From contig NZ_CP109178.1 of assembly GCF_036248255.1 (NCBI RefSeq), positions 3,720,001-3,784,000 on the forward strand: a stretch of DNA of 64,000 bases, read 5' to 3'. This document shows positions 34,119 through 42,986 of this stretch, piece by piece. The position numbers were made by a program, and so were the translations under genes. Source of the DNA: Streptomyces sp. NBC_01717 (GTDB lineage Bacteria > Actinomycetota > Actinomycetes > Streptomycetales > Streptomycetaceae). The number at the start of each line of letters is the position of its first letter. The first letter of the stretch is position 1. The notes below the pieces were generated by a model. That model saw only the letters and a list, made by a program, of their open reading frames with translations. It had not been told where the DNA came from and made no database searches.

Positions 34119-34640
34119 ATGAGCGGGTGGCGGACCGTCGAAGCGGTACTGCGTGACCACCGCGTACACGATGTCCTGGTCCCGGGCTGGATCGACCGGG
34201 ACGACGACCTCGCCGAGTTCCGGCCGCAGCCGATGGTCGTATGGCTGCGGCTGGACGAAGGGCTGCTGCGGTTCGAGTCGCAGGGCCAGTACGACCGGCT
34301 CGGCGCCTCGCGCGTCCCGGGCGTCGACTGGGCCGATATCGAACTGCTTGCGGAGGCCGAGGACGAGGTGATCGTCGCCTCGTTCGGTGAGCAGCTCTTC
34401 GGCGACGGCCGCGACGCACTGCGGTGCACGCGGCTGCGCGCCTATCGGACGTCCGCCGGCGCCGACTGCACCTGCCTCGCCCTCGACTTCGAGGGGGGCC
34501 GCACGTTGTTCCTGGATCCGACGTGGACGTTCGGCATCAAGGTGGGCAACGAGGCGGACGAGCAGCGCTGGCTGAAGCTGCACGGCGGCGTGGCCGGTGG
34601 CCATGCCGGTGTCGATGCGAACGTGCTGTACGACGGGTAA
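34119..34640 (+). CDS. probable immunity protein for the Hint toxin
   Basis: A 173-residue acidic soluble protein (WRTVEAVLRDHRVHDVLVPG, RPQPMVVWLRLDEGLLRFES, CTCLALDFEGGRTLFLDPTW) of no family I can name. Directly downstream of and co-directional with the Hint-domain gene, it has the position, size and acidity expected for the cognate immunity protein of a basic nuclease toxin. This is inference from context. The start is the ATG at 34119 with GGGG 8 bases upstream; a GTG at 34110 is also in frame. Confidence 0.6.
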   Translation: MSGWRTVEAVLRDHRVHDVLVPGWIDRDDDLAEFRPQPMVVWLRLDEGLLRFESQGQYDRLGASRVPGVDWADIELLAEAEDEVIVASFGEQLFGDGRDALRCTRLRAYRTSAGADCTCLALDFEGGRTLFLDPTWTFGIKVGNEADEQRWLKLHGGVAGGHAGVDANVLYDG

Positions 34641-34699
34641 CCCGACACCACCGGCCGCCCGGGACCCAACGTCCGTTCCCCCTTACTTGGGCCCGAACT

Positions 34700-34715
34700 T
34701 GGAGCCAAGGGCCCA
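34700..34715. promoter_or_regulatory. TGGG-dyad operator copy d
   Basis: TGGAGCCAAGGGCCCA, one mismatch to the dyad, 95 bases upstream of the GTG start of the 4-TM pilin-like protein. Partial copies are at 34653-34668 and around 34688. Confidence 0.5.
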
Positions 34716-34810
34716 GGTCATCCGGTCCGCCCGCCCGTACGCTCACGCCACACCCGGGGTTCAGCAGCGGGGCGGGCAGGCAGTGCGAGTCAGTGGCGGA
34801 GGGGAAGACC

Positions 34811-36784
34811 GTGAGTAGTGGCGGCGGTTGGAGAAGCGGAAGCGGGGGCCACATACCGCGGGAGCGCGGCGGGGGTGTGTTCTTTCCCCTGACGCGCAGT
34901 TGGGCCGTCGGCGCCCTCGTCTACGTCTTCGCCGGGATCCTGGTGACGCGTGGAATCGTCGAGACGCTCGCCACCGATGAGCGACTCCAGGACTTCACCT
35001 GGAGGCTGGCACTGCTGCATGTGCCCAGCGTCATCACCACCCTCCTCACCGCCCTGGCCGCCGCCCGCGTCCTGCCCGACGAGCAACGCGAGTCCCGTCT
35101 CCGGTACCTGCTCGCCACCTTGGGTGTTCCGGTCGTCGGGCTCGCGTACGGCCTCTACGTCTCGTGGCATGTCGTCGGCGTCGAGGGCGTGCTGATGCCG
35201 GTGGTGGTTCTGGTCACCGGCTCGGCCGTGGGGCTGGCCGTCGACCGGCTGCTGGAGGCCGACGAGACGGAGCCCGCCGCGCCGAACTCGTACACCTGGC
35301 GTGACAGCGGTGCCACCGCCATGGAGTACCTCGGGGTGATCGTCCTCGTCGTCACCTTGATCGGCGCGATGGCGATGGCGGGTGTCGGCGGGCAGATCGG
35401 CGACCGGATCCGGTGTGCGATCAGTTCGATGGGCGGCGGCAGTGCCGGATGCACGACGGGCGGCGGCGACCCGACCGCGAAGCCGAAGACCGATGCCGAC
35501 TACGAGCCCAAGCTGTGCCAGGTCTCCAGCGTCTCCGACACCGTCGGCGACAAGGTGAAGATCGGCTGGTTCGAGTGGGGCAACGAGTACGGCTTCCAGC
35601 AGAAGGTCAGCCAGGCCAAGACGGATGTGAACGAGGACGGCAAGGTCGACGAGAACGACAAGCTGGTCTACATGACGTTCACGGACGCCGCGTCCGTCGG
35701 CGCCAGCGGCAGTACGCCCGGCGTCAAGCTCGGCAAGCTCGGCAAGGCGGATGTCGACGTCGGCGGCGGCATCAAGATCACCAACGGTGACACCTGGGTC
35801 TTCAAGAGCGAGGAGGACGCCAAGAAGATGCGGGACGACATCGAGGAAATGAAGATGTGGGAGACCTCGACCAAGTACAGCGGCGGCTACGGCGGCGGCT
35901 GGTACTCGGGCATGAAGTGGGCCGAGAAGAAGGAGGACGTCGAGAAGAAGATCGGCGACAAGAAGATCTCCTACTCGACCATCGGTCTCAACGTGTACGC
36001 CGACGGCGGTCTCAACATCAGCGCGGGCGACGAGTCCGCGCTCGGCGCCAAGCTGGGCGGCAAGGCGAAGTTCTCCCCCGACGTGACCATCACCAAGGAC
36101 GACGTGAACGGCAACGAGTCGTACACGTACACCGCCAAGCTCGAACTCGAGGGCAAGGTCGGCGGCACGGCGGGCCCGCTCACCGGCACGGCCGGCGCGA
36201 AGGACACCCGCACCGGGGCGATCACCGTCACCCGTGACCAGAAGACCGGCAAGATCGTCCGTATCGACATGACGAAGACGGTCGAGACGGGCTCGACGTC
36301 CGACAAGGGCGAGGCCAAGGGCGACAACGGCAAGAAGGACGGCGACAAGCGCGGCGGCAAGGGCAGTGTCACCGACTCGTCCGGCGAAACCGGCATCGAG
36401 GTCCAGACGAACTCGATCATCTTCGGCAAGGACGACGACAAGGCCACCGAGGACAAGCGGGCCATAGCCGAGAAGTGGCTGGACGGCAGCGGCAACAACA
36501 CCGCACCGTTCGAGTACATGTTCGGTGACAAGTCGCTGCAGCAGAAGCCCGACGGGACGGACCCCTTCGACCAGATGATGTTCCAGGACGGCCTGTCGAG
36601 CACCATGCAGTACCACGGCGAGACGGACGCCCAGGAGTTCGGCTTCGAGGTCTCGCTCGGCATGAGTCTCGGGTTCTCCATCTCGGACGAGCACAAGAAG
36701 GAGACACTGACGGACGCGCAGTTCCTCGGAGCTCCGCAGGGCGACAAGCGCAGCTTCCTTCCGTACAGCTACTGCGCGAATTGA
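34811..36784 (+). CDS. 4-TM plus Flp-like helix protein with large exported C-terminal region
   Basis: A 657-residue membrane protein. Four hydrophobic helices (about residues 30-150) precede a class III prepilin signature, SG followed by ATAME172-Y and a hydrophobic helix, at almost the same position as in the protein encoded at 51293-53953. The remaining 460 residues are Gly/Lys/Asp-rich, beta-rich and repetitive (VGDKVKIGWFEWGNEYGFQ, GLNVYADGGLNISAGDESAL, YTAKLELEGKVGGTAG). They look extracytoplasmic but match no toxin domain I know. The start is the GTG at 34811 with GGAGGGG at good spacing. A TGGG dyad lies 95 bases upstream. It is followed by a lipoprotein and a DUF3592 gene. Role unknown: effector, adhesin or pilus component. 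Confidence 0.7.
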   Translation: MSSGGGWRSGSGGHIPRERGGGVFFPLTRSWAVGALVYVFAGILVTRGIVETLATDERLQDFTWRLALLHVPSVITTLLTALAAARVLPDEQRESRLRYLLATLGVPVVGLAYGLYVSWHVVGVEGVLMPVVVLVTGSAVGLAVDRLLEADETEPAAPNSYTWRDSGATAMEYLGVIVLVVTLIGAMAMAGVGGQIGDRIRCAISSMGGGSAGCTTGGGDPTAKPKTDADYEPKLCQVSSVSDTVGDKVKIGWFEWGNEYGFQQKVSQAKTDVNEDGKVDENDKLVYMTFTDAASVGASGSTPGVKLGKLGKADVDVGGGIKITNGDTWVFKSEEDAKKMRDDIEEMKMWETSTKYSGGYGGGWYSGMKWAEKKEDVEKKIGDKKISYSTIGLNVYADGGLNISAGDESALGAKLGGKAKFSPDVTITKDDVNGNESYTYTAKLELEGKVGGTAGPLTGTAGAKDTRTGAITVTRDQKTGKIVRIDMTKTVETGSTSDKGEAKGDNGKKDGDKRGGKGSVTDSSGETGIEVQTNSIIFGKDDDKATEDKRAIAEKWLDGSGNNTAPFEYMFGDKSLQQKPDGTDPFDQMMFQDGLSSTMQYHGETDAQEFGFEVSLGMSLGFSISDEHKKETLTDAQFLGAPQGDKRSFLPYSYCAN

Positions 36785-36843
36785 GCCCGCAGCGCCGGCG
36801 GCATCACCCGGCACCACGCAAGACGAGAGGCGATGAACAGACC

Positions 36844-37446
36844 ATGGCAGCGGCAACGGCAAGGACGGCAGTGAACAGGTCCCGGACGCTCGGCGCGGCT
36901 GTTGCCGCCGCCATCGGTCTCACCCTTCTCACCGGCTGCGGCTCCTCGGACGCGGGCGCCGTCCCGGACGGCTGGGGAAAGCTCGACACGAAGAGCCTGT
37001 CCGTCGGCTACCCGAAGGACAGGGGATACAAGGAGCAGTCCGCGGCCGACCGCAGCAAGAGCAACGCGGCCGTCGCGCTCAAGACGGAGGGCGGGCTGCG
37101 CACGGGTATGGTCTCGGTCCAGCTCGACTTCGCCACGGGCGTCGACGACGCGGGCGAGGCGGCCGCCGCGGCGGGCGCGGGCATCGGCCTCGGCGCGACC
37201 CGTAAGGCCACCTCCGATGTGCGGCTGGCGGGCGAGGAGAGCGCCCGTGACGCGCGTCGGATCGACTACGAGTTCACCTCGTCCGGCCGGGAGCAGACCC
37301 CGGCGAGCGGCACCCCTATGACGGGGGTCGTGGTGGCGGGGGTCGACTCGAAGGACGTACCGTTCGCCATCCGGATCAATGCGGTGAAGGGCTCGCTGAG
37401 CGCGAAGGATCTCGACGCGTTCGTCGGCTCGATCACCGTGAAGTAG
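36844..37446 (+). CDS. hypothetical lipoprotein
   Basis: A 200-residue protein with a clear signal peptide and lipobox (AAIGLTLLTGCGSSD) and a compact domain with YPKDRGYKEQSAADRSKSNA and a Gly/Ala-rich helix. It resembles the small PsbP/anchor-type lipoproteins that accompany membrane proteins in Streptomyces, but I cannot assign a family. It begins 59 bases after the preceding pilin-like gene on the same strand, so it is probably in its operon. No strong ribosome site is seen close to the ATG at 36844. Confidence 0.7.
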   Translation: MAAATARTAVNRSRTLGAAVAAAIGLTLLTGCGSSDAGAVPDGWGKLDTKSLSVGYPKDRGYKEQSAADRSKSNAAVALKTEGGLRTGMVSVQLDFATGVDDAGEAAAAAGAGIGLGATRKATSDVRLAGEESARDARRIDYEFTSSGREQTPASGTPMTGVVVAGVDSKDVPFAIRINAVKGSLSAKDLDAFVGSITVK

Positions 37447-37466
37447 CCCGTGGAGGACTGGCGTTC

Positions 37467-37916
37467 ATGAATGTTCTGCCCGGCGGCACCGCGACCTTCC
37501 TGCTGCTGTTCGGCCTGTTCCTCGGTGCGTTCGCCGTGCGGTCGGCGCTGCGGCTGGGCCGGGTACTGAGCCTGATCCGGCACGGGGTGCAGGTCGAGGG
37601 CCGGTGTGCGGAGCGCCGGGTCGTGGACCGGGGCGCGGACCGCGAGCGTGGGTACGCGACGGAGTACGTGTTCGCGTTCCGCACGCTCGACGGCCGCGAC
37701 ATGGAGTTCGTCGACCATGCGCCGGGACCGTTCGGCTTCGAGGTCGGGGCGCCGATCCGGGTCACGTACGATCCGGCGGCCCCGGAGAAGCGCGCCACGG
37801 TGGCCGGACCGCGGGCCTGGGGCCCGGTGCTGATGCCCGCGGCGTTCGCGGCCGGTCTGACGGTGTTCTCGCTGGGTCTGCTGTACGGGTTCGTGGCGAT
37901 GCGGGGCTGGGTCTGA
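37467..37916 (+). CDS. DUF3592 membrane protein
   Basis: A 149-residue protein with two hydrophobic helices (FLLLFGLFLGAFAV near the start and VLMPAAFAAGLTVFSLGLLYGFVA at the end) flanking a beta-rich soluble DUF3592 domain (VQVEGRCAERRVVDRGADRE, YATEYVFAFRTLDGRDMEF, IRVTYDPAAPEKRATV). Many polymorphic-toxin and type VI/VII loci encode DUF3592 proteins as immunity or accessory proteins; the role here is not known. GGAGG precedes the ATG at 37467. Last gene of the 34811 operon, ending at a very long terminator. Confidence 0.8.
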   Translation: MNVLPGGTATFLLLFGLFLGAFAVRSALRLGRVLSLIRHGVQVEGRCAERRVVDRGADRERGYATEYVFAFRTLDGRDMEFVDHAPGPFGFEVGAPIRVTYDPAAPEKRATVAGPRAWGPVLMPAAFAAGLTVFSLGLLYGFVAMRGWV

Positions 37917-37990
37917 GGCCTGCGCGAGGAGAGCCCGTGCGGGTGCGGCGTCCGGGTCCGAGACCCGCACGGGCTCTCCTCGCGCAGGCC
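37917..37990. terminator. bidirectional terminator with 28-bp perfect stem
   Basis: Arms 37917-37944 and 37963-37990 are perfectly complementary over 28 bp with an 18-nt loop. The left arm includes the last base of the DUF3592 stop codon region, and the right arm ends 10 bases before the stop of the converging gene. Confidence 0.85.
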
Positions 37991-37999
37991 GGGCGACCG

Positions 38000-38593
38000 T
38001 TACCGGCTGGGGACCTCGCTGCCGAACAGCATCCACGGCGACTGCTCGAACGACGCCACACCCGACAGCTGCGGCTGCATCGCCGCCACCTCATGACGTA
38101 CGGCCAGCGTGTCCGGCCAACTGTCGAAGAGCGTCGTGCCGTTGACGATGACCCCGTCCCAGTCGGTCGCCTCCGATGCCCCCTCCCGGTCGACCACGAA
38201 GCCGATGCAGAGCACGGAGGCCCTGCCGATCGCCTCCCTGATCGCGCGGACAGCCAGCTCCTGATCGTCCTGGGACAGCCCGTGGAGTCCGAATTCGAGA
38301 GCGACGACACCACCCCTCGTGCGACGGATGCGCGCGTACACCTCGGCGCCGCTCCGCACCCACAGCAGGAAGCTGATCTCGTCGAGCCGTTGCAGGCCCG
38401 CCACGGTCACCAGCTGCTCCCAGGTCACCCGCGCCTGGGTGGCCGGCGGTTCGGAGCCGGGGCTGACCAGCGTGATGCGGCCGGTGGCGGGGTGGTCGAG
38501 CCGCAGCCCCGCCGCACCCAGATCCCCGAGCAACGACTCGGCATCGAGTCGGCTCCAGCCGAGATGGTACGAGTGGAAGAAACCGTCTTTCAT
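38000..38593 (-). CDS. hypothetical protein
   Basis: A 197-residue soluble protein (FFHSYHLGWSRLDAESLLG, ITLVSPGSEPPATQARVTWE, VALEFGLHGLSQDDQELAVR, WDGVIVNGTTLFDSWPDTLA) with a mixed alpha/beta pattern similar to SUKH/SMI1-like immunity proteins, but I cannot confirm the family. GAGGTG precedes the ATG at 38593. A perfect copy of the TGGG dyad lies 139 bases upstream, linking it to the pilus/toxin set. It converges on the DUF3592 gene. Confidence 0.6.
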   Translation of the reverse strand: MKDGFFHSYHLGWSRLDAESLLGDLGAAGLRLDHPATGRITLVSPGSEPPATQARVTWEQLVTVAGLQRLDEISFLLWVRSGAEVYARIRRTRGGVVALEFGLHGLSQDDQELAVRAIREAIGRASVLCIGFVVDREGASEATDWDGVIVNGTTLFDSWPDTLAVRHEVAAMQPQLSGVASFEQSPWMLFGSEVPSR

Positions 38594-39080
38594 CGACGCT
38601 TCACCTCATAAGAGTGTGGGGGCACCTCTTCGGATGTGCGTATGAGCACGTCGAATCACCGCTCGGCGGCGGCAAGTCTTCAGCTCACGTTCGGTCGGTT
38701 ACGAGCGTAATGAGCACGGCCGACGAGGGCGTGGGCCCACGGGCCCACGGGCGGGCCCCAAAGCGGGTCCGCGCTCGCCTCCGGGCTGACGGCCGATGAC
38801 GACCTGAACGGCTCAGGCGACCGGCACTGCGGGTGTGTCGAAGAGCGAGGCGTCCCCGCCCTCGGCCAGTAGGAGGCCGTGTTCCACGACGGTGCTGTCG
38901 CCCGTGCGACCGCAGTCGACCGCCCCCGGGGCGTCGGCCCGTTCCATCACCCCGTCGCTGATCCACTCCGCCGTCGGTGCCGCGGAACAGGAGCCGACGC
39001 CAGGCACGGAGAGGCCCACAACCGGCTGAGAACGGCTCCCGGGCGGCTCAAGGGCTGTCCCGCCCCTGGCAGGACAGCCC
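38594..39080. other. gene-free region with dyad e and a possible gene remnant
   Basis: About 490 bases. It holds the TGGG dyad copy e. The minus strand at about 39010-38813 reads a protein-like stretch (PVVGLSVPGVGSCSAAPTAE, VDCGRTGDSTVVEHGLLLAE, SLFDTPAVPVA then stop) with good codon bias but no convincing start, possibly the tail of a decayed gene. I do not recognise it. Confidence 0.4.
38732..38747. promoter_or_regulatory. TGGG-dyad operator copy e
   Basis: TGGGCCCACGGGCCCA, matching every fixed position. The nearest downstream gene is the minus-strand hypothetical gene starting at 38593. Confidence 0.55.
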
Positions 39081-39950
39081 TCAGCCGATCGTGTCGAGCC
39101 TGGGCACGATGCGGGCGGCGAGCTGTTCGGTGAAACTGACCGGGTGCCGGTCCGGCAGCACCTGGACGGCGGTGATGCCGAGCTCCGCGTACTCCTCGAC
39201 GTCGGAGAGGAACGCATCGGTCTCGTCCAGGACCGGCCTGCTGAACATGAGGGTCTTCTCGATGGAGTCGTAGTCGCGGCCCGCCGCCGCGCAGTGCACC
39301 CGCAGTACGTCGAGCTTGTGGGCCACCTCGTCCACATCGGTGGCGAACAGGTTGCACGCGTCCCCGTACCGGGCGACCAGCCACAGCGTCTTCTTCTCGC
39401 CGCCGCCGCCGATCATGATCGGCGGCCGCTCGCCGATCGGCTCCGGCATGCACAGCGTCTCGGCCAGCCGGTAGTGCCGCCCCTCGTACGGGCCGTTCTC
39501 CTCGCTCCACATCTGCAGACAGATCTGCAGCGTCTCCTCCAGCCGTTCGAACCGCTCGGCGACCGGGACGACCGGCACACCGAGTCCGCGCTGCTCCCGC
39601 TCGTACCAGGAGGCGCCGAGACCCAGCACGGCCCGGCCGCCGGACAGCACGTCGAGGCTGGTGACGATCTTCGCCAGCAGGCCCGGATGGCGGTACATCA
39701 CACCCGTGACCATCAGGCCGAGCGTCATCCGCTGGGTCAGCGCCGCCACGTATCCGAGGGCCGTGTACCCCTCCAGCATCGGCTCGTCGGCCGTGCTCTG
39801 CGGGGTCTCCATCTGGAAGTAGTGGTCCATCACGGTGAACGAAGCGACCCCGCCCTGGTCGGCGATCCGCGCCGCCTCGGCGAGCGTGGGCGCGATGAGT
39901 GCGGGGTCGGCGGGTTGCGAGTAGTTCCAGTAGTGCAGGCCGAGCTTCAC
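39081..39950 (-). CDS. LLM-class F420-dependent oxidoreductase
   Basis: Luciferase-like TIM-barrel flavin or F420 oxidoreductase of 289 residues. Visible family features: KLGLHYWNYSQPADPALIAP, the cofactor-binding VMDHYFQM, then TLGLMVTGVMYRHPGLLAKI, SGGRAVLGLGASWYEREQRG and IMIGGGGEKKTLWLVARYGD. The sequence is typical of the Rv-type F420 group, so F420 rather than FMN is the likely cofactor; the substrate is unknown. The start is the GTG at 39950 with GGAGGA 6 bases upstream; the frame further upstream is not coding-like. It stands alone. Confidence 0.9.
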   Translation of the reverse strand: MKLGLHYWNYSQPADPALIAPTLAEAARIADQGGVASFTVMDHYFQMETPQSTADEPMLEGYTALGYVAALTQRMTLGLMVTGVMYRHPGLLAKIVTSLDVLSGGRAVLGLGASWYEREQRGLGVPVVPVAERFERLEETLQICLQMWSEENGPYEGRHYRLAETLCMPEPIGERPPIMIGGGGEKKTLWLVARYGDACNLFATDVDEVAHKLDVLRVHCAAAGRDYDSIEKTLMFSRPVLDETDAFLSDVEEYAELGITAVQVLPDRHPVSFTEQLAARIVPRLDTIG

Positions 39951-40210
39951 GTCCACTCCTCCATGCCGGAACATCTGCGACGCCCCCGTGCAGTCCCTCG
40001 TCACGGTACGTGCGTCCGGGCCGGCAGGCATGGACGGTACGCCCGGCCGGGTGCCGGGGCGTCGGAGCGGCCCTGCTTCGGAACCCTTGCGTGCGTCTGC
40101 ATGCTCCCCTGCATGCGGTAACCCGGCGCGCGCAGCGAACCTACTCCCGGAAAGCTGTTGGGCGTACGCACCCCACCGTCCCCACGGCGAAAGACAATGA
40201 GGGTCTCCCT

Positions 40211-41089
40211 GTGCGCTTGTACCGAATGGCACTGTGGGTCACGGTCCCTTTGGCCGTTCCTCTCCTGGCGGCACCGGCCGGGGTGACGAGGGCCGGCAGC
40301 GGGACGACGCCGGAAAACCCTCCCTCCGTGCAGCGGACCGGAACCGTTGCGGAGCCGGCCGGTGATTCCGCACGGCCGTTCCCCACCCTCGGAGCGACGC
40401 CGGTGGCATTCCCCCGTATGGCGCGTCGGCCCGCCATCGTGTCGCGTGCGCAGTGGCGGGCCGACGAGACCAAGCGCGACGCCCATGCCCACTACGCGGG
40501 AGGGGTGACAGCGATCTTCATCCACCACACCGACACCCCCAACGACTACAACTGCGCCGACGTCCCGCTGACCCTGCGCAACCTGTACACGGGCCAGACC
40601 CGTGACCGGGACTGGGGAGACCTCGGCTACAACTTCCTCGTCGACCGATGCGGCACCGTCTACGAGGGCCGCGCCGGCGGTGTCGACCGCCCCGTCGTCG
40701 GCTCCCACACCCAGGGGTTCAACCGGGGCACCGCGGGGATCGCGGCGATCGGCACCTTCGGACGGGGGACGCAGGTGCCGGCGCCCATGGAGCACGCGAT
40801 CGCGGCCCTCGCCGCCTGGAAACTCGGCCTGCGCGGTGTCGACCCCCGCAGCAAGGTGCGACTCACGTCCACCAATGACAAGAGCCGCTATCCCAAGGGA
40901 ACTTCGGCCCAGTTCAACGTCATCTCCGGCCATCGCGACGGCACTGAGACCGACTGCCCCGGGGATGCACTGTTCGCCCGGCTCCCCGCGATCCGGGACA
41001 TGGCCGCCGAACTCCAGGGAAGGTCTGCAGGAGCATCGTCCGGTATCGGCGTCCCGGTGACCTTGCAGAGCCTCCACCAGGGGAAGTAG
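40211..41089 (+). CDS. secreted PGRP/N-acetylmuramoyl-L-alanine amidase
   Basis: A 292-residue exported enzyme expected to cut the amide bond between muramic acid and the stem peptide. After a signal peptide (RMALWVTVPLAVPLLAAPAG) and a short Pro-rich linker comes the amidase_2/PGRP domain (from ARRPAIVSRAQWRADE). Zinc ligands are the first His of IFIHHTDTPNDYNC, the His of NVISGHRDG and the Cys of TDCPGD. YNFLVDRCGTVYEGRAGG and HTQGFNRGTAGIAAIG are family hallmarks. It starts at GTG 40211 with GAGGG upstream. It is followed by a hairpin terminator. Confidence 0.92.
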   Translation: MRLYRMALWVTVPLAVPLLAAPAGVTRAGSGTTPENPPSVQRTGTVAEPAGDSARPFPTLGATPVAFPRMARRPAIVSRAQWRADETKRDAHAHYAGGVTAIFIHHTDTPNDYNCADVPLTLRNLYTGQTRDRDWGDLGYNFLVDRCGTVYEGRAGGVDRPVVGSHTQGFNRGTAGIAAIGTFGRGTQVPAPMEHAIAALAAWKLGLRGVDPRSKVRLTSTNDKSRYPKGTSAQFNVISGHRDGTETDCPGDALFARLPAIRDMAAELQGRSAGASSGIGVPVTLQSLHQGK

Positions 41090-41104
41090 CTGACGCCGGG
41101 CACC

Positions 41105-41130
41105 GGCCGGCGCGCCTGGGGGCGCCGGCC
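41105..41130 (+). terminator. hairpin terminator after the PGRP amidase
   Basis: 9-bp GC-only stem (ggccggcgc / gcgccggcc) with an 8-nt loop, 16 bases after the stop codon. Confidence 0.6.
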
Positions 41131-41213
41131 GCGCGGCCCTCACCCGTCTTCTGGCTGCCGGCCGTGGGGCTGCAGGTCGTCACCCTCTACGTGCTGCACC
41201 CCTCCGCCGGAGG

Positions 41214-42185
41214 TCAGGCCGCAGTCGTGACGTTCTGCTGCTGCTGCTCGAAGGAGTTCATCGTGCGTGTGAAGTCACGGGTGGACAACAGCAGCTTGTA
41301 GACGATTGCCAGTTCGAAGACGAGCAGCAGTGCCGCGCTGACGATGGTTGCACCGATGATCTGGTCCAGGAGCGGGCCGATGATGAACACACTCATCTGA
41401 AACTCGATGCCACTGATCAGATGGGTGCGGATGCGGTGACGCAGCATGAACGAGCGAAACCGCAGGTAGCCGGGGAAGCGGTGACGGAACTCCTGCTGCA
41501 GATCGATCACTTGCCCTCGGGAGGCGGCGAGTGTCACTGGAGCGGAGGTCGCCTCTTCCTGCGCAGCGGCGGTGGTTGCATCGTGGTCGATGTCGGCCTC
41601 GGGGTTGTCCCGAAGCAGGTCCTCCATGAAGGCGAGCTCAGCCTGGTTCTCGTCTCGACGGGCCGACCGGATGCGCGACTTGATCTGCTTGCGCATCGTG
41701 TGACGGGTCTTGAAGATCTCCAGCGAGTTGATGTACCGCAGGCCGTCAAGGAAGACGACCACGGCAGCGAGCCAGACATAGATCATCTCACCGGTGCGGT
41801 AGTACTGGCCGGCCATGAGGGCGACGGCGCACGCCATGACCCGTATCCGGTCGAAGATGTAGTCCAGCCAGGCGCCGAACACAGACCCCTGGCCGGTGAG
41901 ACGGGCGACCTTGCCGTCCATGCAGTCGAGGATGAAGCTCAGGTGGTAGAGCAGCGCGCCGGCGATCAGCCAGTACCAGTCGCCCTTGACGAAGCACGCG
42001 GCGGCAACCAGCCCCAGGATCAGCGCGCCCCAGGTGATCTGGTTGGGAGTGATACGGGTGCGCCTGGCGACGAACCGCACCAGGGGTGTGGCCACGGGGT
42101 CGACGAGGAGCACGGTCCACCATGCATCGCGCTTCTTCTGCGTGATGCGACGCACCTCGACGAGGGGCGGTATGTCTCGGCGCAT
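41214..42185 (-). CDS. CDP-alcohol phosphatidyltransferase family protein
   Basis: A 323-residue membrane protein that transfers a phospho-alcohol group from a CDP donor. The full family motif D-x2-D-G-x2-A-R-x8-G-x3-D-x3-D is present (LDCMDGKVARLTGQGSVFG then AWLDYIFD). Several transmembrane helices surround it. A charged insertion (about 170-215, KSRIRSARRDENQAELAFME...) and a Gln-rich C-terminus distinguish it from housekeeping phospholipid synthases, so a specialised lipid or polyol-phosphate product is possible. GC and codon bias are slightly lower than neighbours, and the flanks are gene-poor, hinting at acquisition. AGGAAG precedes the ATG at 42185. Confidence 0.88.
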   Translation of the reverse strand: MRRDIPPLVEVRRITQKKRDAWWTVLLVDPVATPLVRFVARRTRITPNQITWGALILGLVAAACFVKGDWYWLIAGALLYHLSFILDCMDGKVARLTGQGSVFGAWLDYIFDRIRVMACAVALMAGQYYRTGEMIYVWLAAVVVFLDGLRYINSLEIFKTRHTMRKQIKSRIRSARRDENQAELAFMEDLLRDNPEADIDHDATTAAAQEEATSAPVTLAASRGQVIDLQQEFRHRFPGYLRFRSFMLRHRIRTHLISGIEFQMSVFIIGPLLDQIIGATIVSAALLLVFELAIVYKLLLSTRDFTRTMNSFEQQQQNVTTAA

Positions 42186-42986
42186 GGAAATGACTTCCTG
42201 AAGTTCTACTGATATTCACCTGAACTTAAGGAGGGAATGATCGAGATACAAGGCTCCACCTGTGCAACCTTTACCCGCCGGTAGGAGTCATGGAGCCCTG
42301 GCATGTCCCCCACACGTGCACAAACACGACCTTCGGCGCCGCCGCATACTGCGATGCGGAGCTCACGTACGACCGCAGCCCGGCGAAGCCTCCGTCACCT
42401 CGGCAGCTGAGCCCAGGTCCTGATGCCCGCATGCGGCGGCGCCGCGTCGCAGACGCCCCACTCCCCGCCCCGGTCGTCCACGACGGAATCCAGCAACCAC
42501 AGGGCGCTCCGGCGTCGCTCCCCACAGAGGGTGACGGTATCGGGATCGGCGTGGCGCTGGTGCTGGTCCCGGACGACCACTCGAAATGCGTTGTCGCGGT
42601 GCCGGGCCGAGACGTACAGATCCAGGCCCGGAGTCATCATGCCGACGACCCCCACGAACTCACCCACCACGAGCGCGGTCGGCCAGGTGTACTGAGGGAT
42701 ATGCCAACGGCAACCTCACCGCCCGATGGATACGCGACGGCGCAACACGTCACGCAACACCGGTGTCCGAGTACCGGTCGCGGCTGGGCGACCGGCGTGG
42801 CCCCGTACGGCTCGGTGTCGCCGCGTCGAGCGCATCGCGGCACACTGAAAACGGGCGTCGATCAGGCGCCGAGTGCTCCTCAGGACGGAGGTCACCACCT
42901 CACCTGCGGGATCATCGAAGACTCGGGACGGTCACCCGCTGTCAGGATGAGCGATCGCCCCGACTGCCGACGGAGGTGCCTGGGCC
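42186..42986. other. gene-poor region with an ATPase remnant
   Basis: About 800 bases. Apart from the minus-strand remnant at 42395-42706 I see no gene. The segment from 42186 to 42300 is AT-richer than average and probably holds the promoter of the phosphatidyltransferase gene. The rest has open frames in several registers without coding bias. Confidence 0.45.
42395..42706 (-). pseudogene. remnant of an ATP-binding (RsbW-like) regulator
   Basis: The minus-strand frame reads QYTWPTALVVGEFVGVVGMM, then DLYVSARHRDNAFRVVVRDQ and ends GGEWGVCDAAPPHAGIRTWA QLPR. This resembles the small HATPase-type proteins encoded near DUF397/XRE genes in Streptomyces. The first part aligns with the remnant at 54217-54435 (TWPNALAVTELVAATARMTP). 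No start codon or ribosome site fits, and the N box is degenerate, so I call it a remnant; an expressed small protein cannot be excluded. Confidence 0.5.
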
